Below, piece after piece: positions 10,725 to 22,803 of a stretch of 64,000 nt of DNA. The position numbers and the translations under genes were made by a program. Position 1 is the first letter of the stretch. Every line of letters begins with the position of its first letter. Source of the DNA: Thinopyrum elongatum (taxonomy: Eukaryota; Streptophyta; Magnoliopsida; Poales; Poaceae); contig CM022298.1 of the NCBI GenBank assembly GCA_011799875.1, positions 499,849,857-499,913,856 on the forward strand, in the 5' to 3' direction. A model generated the notes under the pieces. That model worked only from the letters and a program-made list of their open reading frames with translations, did no database searches and was not told where the DNA came from.

Positions 10725-13700
10725 ATTCAAATGGAAATTCAAACTAAAAGTGAAAATAAAAGTTGTCCAAACCCAGAAACAAAAATGTTCATTAAATGGC
10801 AAGTAATCCAGAGACAATTCTAAAATTGAAACCAACCTCATTGGAGTCGGGTAATTGACTCAAACATCCTCTAACAGTGGCTGAAAACAATATTTAATAG
10901 CCTTTTATTTGATCTAAATTAAATATGAAATTATGTTTTGCCCAAACTAGTTTTTGGTGTTAGGATACAATGCACTGTGATTTATGGACCAGGTCACATA
11001 TTTTACAAAACTCAAATGGGGGCCACACATTTTGCAAAAAAGAAAAGGAAAAGAAGAAAAGGAAAAGGCTCACTGTGCCTGGGCCGCAAGTGCACAGTGG
11101 CAGCCCAGCCCAACTAGCCCCCCCTCTCCCCTACCCCCTGACGCCGCAGGCGTGCTGTCGAACAGCTAGCGCGCGCGCGCGCCCCGCCCCCTGGCCCCTC
11201 TTCGAGTGGTCGACAGCGGCCTCGCCTCGCCGGGGAGGGTTAAGTGCATCCCCACTGGCCCCCTGGCTCTCCCTCGCCTCCCCATCTCACCCGAGCGCCA
11301 CCGTCGCCACCGCACGCCATCATCGCGGCCACCGGCGCCGTCCCGTCCTCCCGAGCTGTCCACGGGCTCCGCCGACATCCTCTCCTTCTTCCTCAACCTC
11401 GCGTCCGAGCCCGAAGCCACGGCGTTGGCCAAATCGAGCCGGTGATCGACGCGGATCGCCGGAGCACCGCAGCCCCGGTCGTCGGTGTTCTCTACGCTCC
11501 TAAGACACCAACGGCCATCGTGCGCCCCACCGTGAGCCTCTTTCTTCCTCCTCTACCTCCGACTACTCGCAGTCTCACCGTAGCTTGCTGACGACGCCGC
11601 GCGCCATTTTCGTGTTCTGGCCGCCGCCGGACCCGTAGCTGGCGCAGTCCCCGTGCCCCTCCTCGCTGCCTGCTCACGTCGCCGTGCTCCTGGAACGCCA
11701 GGGAGGCGCGTGCCCGCACCAGATTGCCTCGGGCGAGCCTCTAGGCTCGAACCCGAGAACACCCGAACGCCACCACCGCCAAAGCTCGACGCTGGCGCCT
11801 CTAACGGCCTCTTCCGCTCACTCTGGCCCCGTAGATCGATGCGTCATGATGGACCCGTTCGAATGCAACCAGCCGCGTCGAAAACGGGCCACCGTAGCGA
11901 AATTCCGAGCCTCTCCGGCGAACTCGCCGCCGCGGAGAGCTCACCGGAGCAGCTCCGGCGCCGTTTCCGGCGTCGCTGACATGGCAGTCCACGTGCACCT
12001 CCCCCACAGTCGCTGCCACTGGGCCCCTGGGTCCCATTGACCCAGTCAAATGCTGACTGGGCAACGCCCAGTCACTGCCAGTGGGCCCCGAGTGGGCCCC
12101 GTTGACCAGTCAACTGGTCTGTTGACCGCTGACGCAGTGATGACGCCAGGATGATGTCATAATTCATTTTCTGATGAATTTAGTAATTAAAAGAATTCTA
12201 GAAATTAATAAAAACTTTAGAAAATCAAATCTTTTAAACCGAAACTCCGATGAAAATAATTTATATATGAAAAATGCTCAGAATTTCGAGACGGATCCGA
12301 AAACGCGGTCTGTTCGTCCGTCACACGTCTCTAACTACCATAACATGGGACATTCCCCCTTCGGATTGCCTGTCCGAAAATGCAAACTTCGGGAAAACTT
12401 TCCCGGATGTTATTCCCCCTTCACCTATGTCGTGTAGCACTACGATAGGTCACCCCTAGCGCCGTGTATGACATTGTCATGCATATATTTGCTTGTATTT
12501 ACTGTTTCTTCCCCCTCTTCCTATTCGCTGGACCCCGAGACCGCTGACGATGTCCTGAAGATCGACGACCCCACTGACGACCTTGCCCTTGCCGCCGAGC
12601 AACCAGGCAAGCCCCCCCCTTTGATCATCCCGATATCACCCATTCTCTTTTCTCATGCTTGCATTAGAATTGCTGCTGCTACTGCTTTACCTATTCTGAT
12701 GCATAGCCTGTTTACTGTAACCTGCTATTAATAATTACCTGCATATCCTAAACTGCTTAGTATAGGCTGGGTAGAGACCTATTAGTGACCCCTCTAGTCC
12801 CAACTGCCCTGCTGGATTATCAGAAGACCCGATCAACGGGATTGAAGACCAGGCCCCGGCACCGCACATCACCCCCCTTAGTTGTAACGACACTGCAGCG
12901 TTATATCAAGTGCCGAGGGTGAAACCTCTTGTAACACTTCTGATGTTAACTCTGTAGAGAAGCTGTTCGGTCGTGGTCATCGAGGGTGATTCCTCCTTCA
13001 CCGCTTCCGATAACGACGCCGTCGTACAACACCACAAGTGTGAACCCAACGAGGGTGATTCCTCCGAGTTCACCTTGATGGATACATCGAGTGGGAATTC
13101 AACGAGGGTGATACCTCGGATTCCTCTGATGTTATGGACACATGGATACTTGGACCTTAAACTGTTACTTGGATAGGCGGGTCGACCCTGAGGGGTACCC
13201 GCGTGCGCCTAAGTGGCGAGTGTTGTGAAGACGGGTTGCCGGTATGGTGCCCGAGTGATGAATACGAGGTGTGGCCGGACATTCTTGGCCCTTGCCGCAA
13301 GTCCTCGAGACGGGGCGATGGGGTCACATCTTTCGTGAGTCTCTGCTCGTTGCCGCACCCCCAAGGTACTAACAATTTGGATATTTCATTCGAGTGGGCC
13401 TCTGGCCCGATAGCACTAACCACCACGTGGGCATAGTATGGGCGTTCTGCATCGTATGCATCAGCCGAAAGCTCTGTCAGACGTCCAGTTCAGCCTGGCA
13501 GCACGGACGGACCGGCGCCTTCCTGTAGTGTTGGTGCCTGGCTTCACCGTGTGCGCAACGACCCGGAGTGCACAGGGCGATGGCCAAGACCCCTGAGTGC
13601 TTAGGTGGTAGACCGGCGGGGACCTCTCTGCTGAGCTGTAGGTAGGGTTGCAGTGTGTCGCTTGGTCGAGGCCGGGCATGACCCGGAAAGGTGTGTCCGG

Positions 13701-14608
13701 CTTGAGTTAAGCGAGCGTGGTGGGTAAGTTGGTGCACCCCTGCAGGGAAGAACTAATCTATGCATAGCCGGATCCTCGGTAACGGACACTCGGAGTTGTA
13801 TCCTGATTGATACAATTAGAACTGGATAATTGGATACTATGGCTCTGGGATTGCTTCTCGCAGGGAGTCGAGAAGGGATCTCTGGACGAGGTTGATGACT
13901 GTATGGCTCTGGGATTACTTTCTCGCAGGGAGTCAAGAAAGGATCTCTGGGTGAGGTTGAGACTTAATGATACTGCTACATTATATTGATCTGTTCTACT
14001 CTCTTCTATTGCTGCAAGGCCTCTGAAGATGCTAGTCTTCGATAGGACTAGGCCTTCTCTCTATTCTGGCATTTCTGCAGCCCAGTCCACATATACAGCC
14101 TTACTTTGATAATGTTGCATATGTAGTGTTGATCCTTATTTGCTGAGTACTTCGGATGAGTACTCACAGTTGCTTTGCTTTCTTTTTCCCCCATATCCGT
14201 TTGATGCAACCAGATGACGGAGCCCCGGTTACAGCTGCCCCCGCCGATGATCGCTACTAATACCCCGAGGGTGGATACTACTACGAGTTGACAGACGACC
14301 AGGAGTAGGATCGAAGGGTCCCAGGCAGGAGGCCTGCGCCTTTCGATCGTAGTGTTTTCTTTTGCCCGCCTTCTAAAGGCCTTTCCGTTTCTCTTTTAAT
14401 ATCTGTACTCAGATATCTGATGCTTCCGCTGACGCTTGTACGCAAGCTTATGTATTCGAGCCCTCGAGGCCCCTGGCTTGTAATATAAAGCTTGTATGAC
14501 TTTATTTATGTTTTAGAGTTGTGTTGTGATATCTTCCCGTGAGTCCTTAGGCTTGATCGTGTGCGTTTGCGTGTATGATTAGTGCACGATTGAGCCGGGG
14601 GCGTCACA
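10725..14608 (+). mobile_element. D: truncated Gypsy LTR, 4-kb type, plus strand
   Basis: Ends with GGGGGCGTCACA at 14608. Its central part (about 12050-12480) has the same block order as the T1 LTR: a 'cccagtca/ttgaccagtcaac' block, then an AT-rich block with ATGAAAATAATTTATATATG, then a GATAGGTCACCCCTAGCG block, here in the opposite orientation. It is a related but distinct family, missing its first bases. No PBS follows 14608, so it would be a 3' LTR or a remnant. A short imperfect duplication occurs at 13800-13960 (GGCTCTGGGATTGCTTCTCGC repeated about 75 bp apart). Open frames at 10970-12060 are on both strands of GC-rich DNA and are not convincing genes. Confidence 0.68.
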
Positions 14609-14650
14609 GTATAATTGTGTGTTTATTGAAAATCAAAAAGCAAAAAGTTT

Positions 14651-15493
14651 ATGGATTATCATCCACTTGCTAATCTTTTTAAAGGATCCAATTATTATGA
14701 ACCAATTGCTAGTGAGTTGAGTGCACTAGATTATCTTTATGAAGTTTTGCTTGAAATACGTGAATCTAAAAAATGTGATGAAGTGCTAAAAGAAGAAATT
14801 TATAAAGTGATTCACGATAGCTCCTTGAAAGAAAATCATGATTGCAATGATGTTATTATAAATTCTATTAATGTTAATTGTGCTAATAATATGCAAAACC
14901 CCAAGCTTGGGGATGCTAGTTTTGCTATGTCCACTACTTATTGCAATGATCATGATTGGGGTGATAATGCTTCTTATGATCTTGAAAATTTATTTAAGCC
15001 TCATGATAATAATGTTTGCAATAATATTGAAAGTGGGTTTGGAAGAGTGTCAACTTTAGGAAATAATGATCCCACTACTTTGGAGTTTGATCAATCTTAT
15101 GAAATTTTCGATAAAAGTGGGCTTGGAGAAGTAATGAATTTATTCTATATTAATCCCACTATTTTGGAAGAGTGTCAACTTTGTATGCATGTGGATCATG
15201 TAGAGAATAGGTTATGTGATAGCTATATTGTTGTATTTGATTATGATCCTACATGTAATTATTATGAGAGAGGAAAATATGGTTGTCAAAATTTTCATGT
15301 TACTAAATTACCTCTCGTTATTTTGAGATTGCTATTGTTTATTTCTTCTTCCTTGCATATGCTAGTTTTTTCTTGTCTTGATAAATATTTTCCCTATAAA
15401 ATTCCTATGCATAGGAATTATGTTATACTTAAACTTGTTTTTCACATGCTACATGATGCTCTCTTCGTGTTTCAATTGCTATCTTTCATGTGA
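14651..15493 (+). CDS. Unrecognised ORF in Athila-type element A
   Basis: A 280-codon frame starts at an ATG 42 bp inside the remaining element. I do not recognise the product. The first ~200 residues are hydrophilic and rich in Asn, Asp and Glu, with repeated short acidic phrases such as FDKSGLGEV. The same phrase type (IDKSGIGEV) occurs in the polyprotein of element C at 47680-47925, which links the two. The last ~55 residues are strongly hydrophobic (two stretches around VILRLLLFISSSLHML and LKLVFHMLHDALFVFQLL), so a membrane association is possible; Athila elements often carry a late ORF with such segments, but I cannot show homology. It is followed by the 'cgcttgttgggagacaaccc' block that follows the ORFs of B and C. 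The upstream part may be truncated. Coding status is moderate; function unknown. Confidence 0.5.
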   Translation: MDYHPLANLFKGSNYYEPIASELSALDYLYEVLLEIRESKKCDEVLKEEIYKVIHDSSLKENHDCNDVIINSINVNCANNMQNPKLGDASFAMSTTYCNDHDWGDNASYDLENLFKPHDNNVCNNIESGFGRVSTLGNNDPTTLEFDQSYEIFDKSGLGEVMNLFYINPTILEECQLCMHVDHVENRLCDSYIVVFDYDPTCNYYERGKYGCQNFHVTKLPLVILRLLLFISSSLHMLVFSCLDKYFPYKIPMHRNYVILKLVFHMLHDALFVFQLLSFM

Positions 15494-16848
15494 GCATCAT
15501 TAAAATTATCAACGCCTAGCTAAAAGGATTTAAAGAAAAGCGCTTGTTGGGAGACAACCCAATATTTTTATTTTCTGTTTTTATGTGTATACACAATATT
15601 ACCTCTGTAGTAATTGTTTTTTAGTGTTTTAATTAGTGTTTGAGCCAAGTAAGACCTTTGGGATGGTCTATGGTGATAGTTGATTTGATCTTGCTGAAAA
15701 ACAGAAGCGTTTGTGCTCATTGCCAGAAATTTAAAAAATCACAAAAGCGTTATTTTGATCTGAATTTTTTACACAATATTGATATACAAATTTCCTAGGT
15801 TTTCCCAATTTTTCAGAATTTTTTGAGTTACATAAGTATACGAAATTTCCATATTACTACAGACTGTTCTGTTTTTGACAAATTCTGATTTCTATGTGTT
15901 ATTTGCTTATTTTGATGGATCTATGGGTAGTATCGGGGGGTATGAACCATGGATAAGTTGGAATACAGTAGATATAACACCAATATAAATTTATAATGAG
16001 TTCACAACAGTACCTAAAGTGGTGATTTATTTTATTATACTAATGGATCTTACGAGTTTTCTGTTGAGTTTTGTGTTCTGAAGTTTTCAAGTTTTGGGTA
16101 AAGTTTTGATGGACCACGGAATAAGGAGTGGCAAGAGCCTAAGCTTGGGGATGCCCAAGGCACCCCAAGGTAATATTCAAAGACAACCAAGCATCTAAGC
16201 TTGGGGATGCCCCGGATGGCATCCCCTCTTTCGTCTTCAATCCATCAGTAAATTTACTTTAGGCTATATTTTTATTCACCACATGATATGTGTTTTGCTT
16301 GGAGCGTCTTGTATGATATGAGTCTTCGCTTTTTAGTTTACCACAATCATCCTTGCTATACACACCTTTTGATAGGGACACACATTAATCATGAATTTAT
16401 TAGAATACTCTATGTGCTTCACTTATATCTTTTGAGCTAGGCAGTTGCTCTAGTGCTTCACTTATATCTTTTTAGAGCACGACGGTGGTTTTATTTTATA
16501 GAAATTGATGAACACTCATGCTTCACTTATATTATTTTGGGAGTCTTAAAAATAGTATGGCAAGTTGCTTAGGTTATGAATTTGGTCCTAATATGATGGG
16601 CATCCAAGAGGAATGTAATAAAAACTTTCATAAAGAGCATTGAGTATATGAGAAGTTTGATTCCTTGCATTTGTTTTGAGATATAAAGATGGTGATATTA
16701 GAGTCATGCTAGTGAGTAATTGTGGATTCGTAGAAATACTTGTGGTAAGGTTTGTGATTCCCGAAGCATGCACGTATGGTGAACCGTTATGTGATGAAGT
16801 CAGAGCATGATTTATTTTTTGATTGTCTTCTTTATGAGTGGCGGGCGG

Positions 16849-17056
16849 CATGGTTTTAAATAGCAGATAGCGGGCTGGTAGCGGATTGGGGTCCGTGTAG
16901 CAGAATGCGGTTAGCGAGCGATATTGTGGATGCTATGTCCATGTAGCATATTTGTAAAAACAATAGATTGTTGTGTATATTTCCAAATCATTGAGAAAAA
17001 GTAATGACATTTAATTTGAGCAATAGCGGATGCTATCTTGGCTATTTGAAACTATG
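16849..17056. mobile_element. hAT-like MITE with 8-bp target duplication
   Basis: A 208-bp insert has terminal inverted repeats CATGGTTTTAAATAGC (left) and, on the other strand, CATAGTTTCAAATAGC (right), 14 of 16 identical. It is flanked by 8-bp repeats GCGGGCGG (16841-16848) and GTGGTCGG (17057-17064), each one change from GCGGTCGG. That sequence is the uninterrupted site in element C (minus strand near 45830-45840), so the empty allele is in the same window. Eight-base duplications fit hAT superfamily mobilisation. It has no coding capacity. Confidence 0.85.
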
Positions 17057-18526
17057 GTGGTCGGGGACGAGCGATGGTATTTTCCTACCAATCTATCCCC
17101 CTAGGAGCATGCGTATTAGTACTTTGCTTCGATGGCTAATAATTTTTTTCAATAAGTATGTGAGTTCTTTATGACTAATGTTGAGTCCATGGATTATACG
17201 CACTCTCACACTTCCACCGTTGCTAGCCTCTCTACTACCGTGCAACTTTTGCCGGTGCATTAAACCCACCATAAACCCTTCCTCAAAACAGCCACCATAC
17301 CTACCTATCATGGCATTTCCATAGCCATTCCAAGATATATTGCCATGCAACTTCCACCGTTCCGTTTATTATGACACATACCATCATTGTCATATTGCTT
17401 TGCATGATCAAGTAGTTGGCATAGTATTTGTGGCTTGGCCACCGTTCATATTTTTTATACATGTCACTCTAGATCATTGCACATCCTGGTACACTGCCGG
17501 AGGCATTCATATAGAGTCATATTTTGTTCTAGTATCGAGTTGTAATTCTTGATTTGTAAGTAAATAAAAGTGTGATGATCATCATTATTAGAGCATTGTC
17601 CCATGTGAGGAAAGGATGATGGAGGCTATGATACCCCCACAAGTCAGGATGAGACTCTGGACTTAAAAATAAAAAAGAGGCCAAAGAGCCCAAAATAAAA
17701 AAAGAGGCCAACGAGCCCAAACAAAAAATGAGAGAAAATGAGAGAAGGGACAATGTTACTATCCTTTTTACACACTTGTGCTTCAAAGTAGCACCATGTT
17801 CTTCATGACAGAGAGTCTCCTATTTTATCACTTTCATATACTAGTGGGAATTTCATTATAGAACTTGGCTTGTATATTCCAATGATGGGCTTCCTCAAAT
17901 TTCCCTAGGTCTTCGTGAGCAAGCAAGTATGCACACCCACTTAGTTTCCTTTTGAGCTTTCATATACTTATAGCTCTAGGGCATCCGTTGCATGGCAATC
18001 CCTACTCACTTGCATCGATATCAATTGATGGGCATCTCCATATCCCATTAATTTGCCTAGTTGATGTGAGACTTTCTCCTTTTTGTCTTCTCCTCACAAC
18101 CACCACCATACTCTATTCCACCTATAGTGCTCTATCCATGGCTCACACTCATGTATTGCGTGAAAGTTGAAAAAGTTTGAGAACATTAAAAGTATGAAAC
18201 AATTGCTTGGCTTGCCATCGGGGTTGTGCATGATAAAATACTTTGTGTTATGAAGATAGAGCACGGCAAGATTATATGATTTTGTAGGGTTAACTTTCTT
18301 TAGCCATGATATTTTGAGAAGACATGATTGCTTTATTAGTATGCTGGAAGTATTATTGTTTTTATGTCAATATTAAACTTTTCTTTTGAATCTTATGGAT
18401 TTGAACATTCATGCCACAATAAAGAAAATTGCATTGATAAATATCTTAGGTAGCATTTCACATAAAAAATTTTGTTTTTATCATTTACCTACTCGAGGAC
18501 GAGCAGGAATTAAGCTTGGGGATGCT

Positions 18527-20094
18527 TGATACGTCTCCAATGTCTCTATAATTTTTGATTGTTCCATGCTATTATATTATCTATCATGGCTGTTTCATAT
18601 GCATTTATATGCTATTTTATATCATTTTTTGGGACTAACCTATTAACCTAGTGCCCAGTGCGAGTTGTTGTTTTTTCCTTGTTTTTGACTTTTACAGAGA
18701 ATCAATACCAAATGGAATAAAACTTTACGATGAATTTTCTTAGACCAGAAGAAACCCACGAGACTTGGAGAGGAGGCCAGAGAATCCACAAGGAGGCCAC
18801 AAGCCTCCTGGCCGCGCCCCAGGGGGGCGTGCCCTCAGGGCTTGTGGGCCCCTCAGGACTCCCCTAACCCTAACTCCAGTACTATAAATTCTCAAATATT
18901 CCCCCTATACCAGAGGGCACACCAAAAATACTTTTCCGCCGCCGCAAACTTCTATTCTCGCGAGATCCCATCTTGGGGCCTTTTCCGGCACTCTGCCGGA
19001 GGGGGATTTGATCACGGAGGGCCTCTACACCAACCTTGCTTCCCTTCCAATGTTGTGTGAGTAGTTTACCACAGACCTAGGGGTCCATAGCTAGTAGCTA
19101 GATGGCTTCTTCTCTCTCTCTAATCTTCAATACAATGTTCTCCTCGATGTTCTTAGAGATCTATTCGATGTAATCTTCTTTTCTGGTGCGTTAGTTGAGA
19201 TCCGATGAATTGTGGATTTATGATCAGATTATCAATATATATTATTTGAGTCTTCTCTGAACTCTTTTATGCATGATTAGCTTTGTATTTCTATCCGATC
19301 TATCGATTTGGTTTGGCCAACTAGATTGGTTTTTCTTGCAATGGGAGAGGTGCTTTGTGATGGGTTCAATCTTGCGGTGTCCTCACCCAATGATAGAAGG
19401 GGTAGCGAGGCACGTATTTTTATTGTTGCCATGAAGGATGAAAAGATGGGGTTTATATCATATTGCTTTAGTTTATCCCTCTACATCATGTCATCTTGCT
19501 TAAGGCGTTACTCTGTTCTTATGAACTTAATACTCTAGATGCAAGCAGGAGTCGGTCGATGTATGGAGTAATAGCAGTAGATGCAGAATCGTTTTGGTCT
19601 ACTTGTCACGGACGTGATGCCTATATTCATGATCATTGCCTTAGATGTCGTCATAATTATGTGCTCTTGTATCAATTGCTTAACAGTAATTTGTTTACCT
19701 GCCGTATGCTTTCTTCTAGAGAGAAGCCTCTAGTGAAACCTATGGCCCCCGGGTCTATTTTCCATCATATATTTTCAGATCTATAAAACCAAAAACCCAA
19801 AAATACCTCACTGCAATTTATTTATATTTACTTTATTTTGCCTTTTATTTATCTTTTACATCTATCTCTATTAGATCTCACTCTTGCAAGTGACCGTGAA
19901 GGGACTGACAACCCCTTTTTTCCATTGTGTGCAAGTGTTTGTTAGTTTGTGCAGGTGCATATATTGGAGACTTGCTTGTGCCTCCTACTGGATTGATACC
20001 TTGGTTCTTAACTGAGGGAAAATACTTATCTCTACTTTGCTGCATCACCCTTTCCTCTTCAAGGGAATAATCAACGCAAGCTCAAGAAGTAGCA
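18527..20094 (+). mobile_element. Element A: 3' LTR
   Basis: A 1,568-bp LTR starts TGATACGTCTCCAATG and ends AAGAAGTAGCA. It directly follows the polypurine junction of element A, so it is the 3' LTR. The next five bases, CGGTA (20095-20099), would be the target duplication inside element B. A matching copy on the left cannot be tested because the 5' end of A is gone. Confidence 0.9.
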
Positions 20095-20621
20095 CGGTAT
20101 TGTTGTAAACTCATTCCAGTTTTATATTTGCATTATATCTACTGTATTCTAACTTCTCCATGGCTCATACCCCCCGATACTACCCATAGATCCATCAAAA
20201 TAAGCGAACAAAACAACGAAAATAGAATTTGTCAAAAGTAGAACAGTCTGTAAAGACCCGAATTAAAGTCATACTTCTGTAACTCCAAAATTCTGACACA
20301 TTGGGAGAACGTAGACAATCTTTATGTCAATAATATGTAAAAAATTCAGAATTTTTTCACGTTCCAACAAATTTTAACAATTCTGCTACTGGACGCAAAA
20401 GTTTCTGTTTTTCAGCAAAATCAAATCAACGATCTTCCAAATCATCCCAAAGGTCTGACTTGGCTCAAACACTAATTAAAACATTAATACACAATCATAA
20501 CAGAGGTATAATTGTATATTTATTGAAAAATAGAAGCAAAAAACATAAACATAAAATAAAATTGGGTTGCCTCCCAACGAGCGCTATTGTTTTACGCCCT
20601 AGCTAGGCATATTGCATAGAT

Positions 20622-21495
20622 CTAGGTATTGTCATCTTTGGTATTCAATTCCTTTCTTATCAAATATTCTAAAACCTTTCTTAGTAATTCTCTCTTATCA
20701 TGTTCTTCCCTTCTAGCGGGAGAGCTTAAAGTATGTAAAGGACTTTGATTAGTAATTTTGATATTCATGATTTCATACTTAGGATCATCCCCATAAACAT
20801 CTTCATAAGAAACATGTATCTCACTTTTAATAGGTTTTCTAGACATCTCTTCAATCCATTCTTTATTAAACCCTTCATCAATTCCCTTAGTAACCCAATC
20901 AAATCTATTGTAAGCATCAATTGATAAGGCTTGGATAATTTCCGGATAGGGGACTCTTTTTCTTAGATTGTCATTAAAAGCAACATAGTCCTTAGGTTCC
21001 AAACCACGTAAAGTTTCTTTATCATAAAGAATTTATTCTATTATGGGATGCTCAAAATTCATATTATAGTAAGCAAAGATTTCCCTAGCCTCTCGGACTA
21101 TGTAATCAAATTCGTGCATAAGGATAGTAGTAGCAATTTTCTTAGCCTTAGGATCAAGTATATTAGGGAGTTCATAAAACACCTTTTGTAAAGGCGGATG
21201 GATATGTAGAAATTTTCTCTCTAATTTAACCATAAGCATAGAAATTGCATCCGCATCGCAATTTGTATTATCAAGGATGGTTCCCCTATCTATAGGCATA
21301 ACTCCCGTGCAATCAAAAAATTCTTGAATAACACTCTTCCGAATAATATTACCATCACCCACATGGTAGATCTTTGTTTTAAGATTGGTAGAAGTGTCAG
21401 TTTCGAAAGGATCATGATTAAGAACACAAGATTCAATTTTTTTCCTCAAGGTTTTCACTAGTTTTTTCAATGATAACCTCCCTAGATTCAGACAT
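20622..21495 (-). pseudogene. Broken ORF of unknown function in element B
   Basis: The ATG at 21495 lies at the position that matches the gag start of element C, and the stop at 20622-20624 matches the C polyprotein stop: both proteins end KDDNT. Between these shared ends the protein is unrelated to C by eye. I see no gag, zinc-knuckle or protease motif; one segment reads IRKSVIQEFFDCTGVMPIDR. The frame is broken by an indel in an A-run about 20 codons in (near 21435) and by a TAA near 21032. Total about 290 codons. The simplest reading is a non-autonomous element whose gag-pro has been replaced by another coding block. Function unknown. Confidence 0.55.
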
Positions 21496-21705
21496 GATGG
21501 CAAAGCAAGCAATCTAGCACACAAGCAAACAAAAAGCAAACGAAAAGATGAACGGAAAGAAGGCGAATAAAAAGGCAAATATTTTTGTGTTTTTCTGAAA
21601 ACATTTTAGAAGTGGGGGAGAGGAAAACGAGAGGTAAATGGCAAATAATGTAAATGCAAGAGATGAGAGTTTATGATGGGTACTTGGTAGGCTTGATGTA
21701 GATCC

Positions 21706-21723
21706 TCCCCGGCAACGGCGCTA
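21706..21723 (-). promoter_or_regulatory. Primer-binding site (tRNA-Asp) of element B
   Basis: The plus-strand image is TCCCCGGCAACGGCGCTA, one base different from the tRNA-Asp 3' end TCCCCGGCAACGGCGCCA. It begins 12 bp inside the LTR end, the usual place for the first-strand primer site. Confidence 0.85.
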
Positions 21724-21734
21724 GAAATTCTTCT

Positions 21735-22337
21735 TTTTACTTCTTGAGCTTGCGTTGGTTTTTCCCTTGAAGAGGAAAGGGTGATGCAGCAAAGTAGAGA
21801 TAAGTATTTCCCCTCAGTTTGAGAACCAAGGTATCAATCCAGTAGGAGGAACACACAAGTCACCAATGGTTGCACCTACACAAACAAACAAATACTTGCA
21901 CCCAACGCGATAAAGGGGTTGTCAATCCCTTCACGGTTACTTGCAAGGATGAGATCTAATAGAGATAGGTATAAAAGATAAATGAAAGTGCAAAACAAAG
22001 TAAAGGTAAATAAATTGCAGGAAGGTATTTTTGGGTTTTTGGTTTTATAGATCTGAAAATAATATGATAAAAATAGACCCGGGGGCCATAGTTTTCACTA
22101 GAGGCTTCTCTCTTAAAAGAACGCATACGGTGGGTAAACAAATTACTATTGAGCAATTGATAGAAAATCACAAAGTTATGACGATATCTAAGGCAATGAT
22201 CATGAATATAGGCATCACGTCCGTGACAAGTAGAACGACTCCTACCTATATCTACTACTATTACTCCACACATCGACCGCTATCCAGCATGCATCTAGTG
22301 TATTAAGTTAACAAGAACGGAGTAATGCCATAAGAAA
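21735..22337 (-). mobile_element. Element B: 5' LTR, part 1 (before the CACTA insertion)
   Basis: Matches the 3' ~600 bp of the family LTR on the minus strand. The terminal CA is mutated (TTTTTA on the plus strand where the family has CTGCTA). It is interrupted at 22337 by the CACTA element and resumes at 30633; the two parts sum to 1,580 bp, the same length as both LTRs of element C. Confidence 0.9.
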
Positions 22338-22560
22338 CACTTGTACATGGAGGTGCTATACAAACGGTTTTTAACCCCTTTCCGCGAGGGCATTCTGAAC
22401 CGTCGCCAAGTGAGTGTGTGCGATACGGGGGTCCTTCCCACATGACCCAGAAACCGTCGTGGATAGGCCCTCCAGTTACACACACTGGGCAAAATGAGAT
22501 CATGTGCGACAGGTGAGCGATCAAATACAATTATACAGGCCCAATCGGTTCCGGTCGTAA

Positions 22561-22803
22561 GTACATCCCACACAGTCAGTCCCAGACAAATGTTTCCATT
22601 TGTATGTACATTCCACACTGTCAATCCAAGGAATATGTTTTCATTCTTATGTACATCTCACACAGTCAATCCAAGAAGTACGTTTCCGTTCTTATGTGCA
22701 TCCCACACAGTCAATCCAAGAAGTACGTTTCCGTTCGTATGTACATCCCACACAGTCAATCGAGGGAAAACGTTTCCGTTTGTATATACATCCCACACAG
22801 TTT
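22561..22803. repeat. Left subterminal 45-bp tandem repeats of CACTA 1
   Basis: Five full units and a partial one start at 22561, 22606, 22651, 22696, 22741 and 22786, each built on GTACATCCCACACAGTCAAT with a CGTTTCCGTT core. The same array is at 57390-57632 in CACTA 2. Subterminal repeats in CACTA elements serve as transposase (TNPA-type) binding sites; that role is inferred here. From 22804 to about 23160 I see only AT-rich element DNA. Confidence 0.88.

Larger units (their letters stand above)
14609..18526 (+). mobile_element. Element A: internal region of a non-autonomous Athila-type retrotransposon
   Basis: The internal part runs into a polypurine-type junction (GGGGATGCT then TGATACG) at 18526/18527. 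It holds one ORF at 14651-15493, then about 3 kb of non-coding DNA that matches the reverse complement of 44379-47160 in element C, apart from a MITE at 16849-17056. The 5' part of the element, with 5' LTR and PBS, is missing; D abuts it directly. No gag, protease, reverse transcriptase or integrase motif is present in what remains. Confidence 0.82.
20095..21734 (-). mobile_element. Element B: leader, ORF and start of 3' non-coding region
   Basis: On the minus strand the LTR end at 21735 is followed by a primer-binding site at 21706-21723, complementary to the 3' end of tRNA-Asp with one mismatch, then a leader nearly identical to that of element C (49290-49490), then an ORF (20622-21495). 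The next block (20095-20600) matches A (15540-16010) and C (46650-47160). The element is cut at 20095 in mid-block where A has inserted; the rest of B and its 3' LTR are not in the window. Confidence 0.82.

Noticed and set aside
22561..22803. CRISPR-like array
   Set aside because: Repeats are adjacent 45-bp tandem units without unique spacers, in a plant transposon end.
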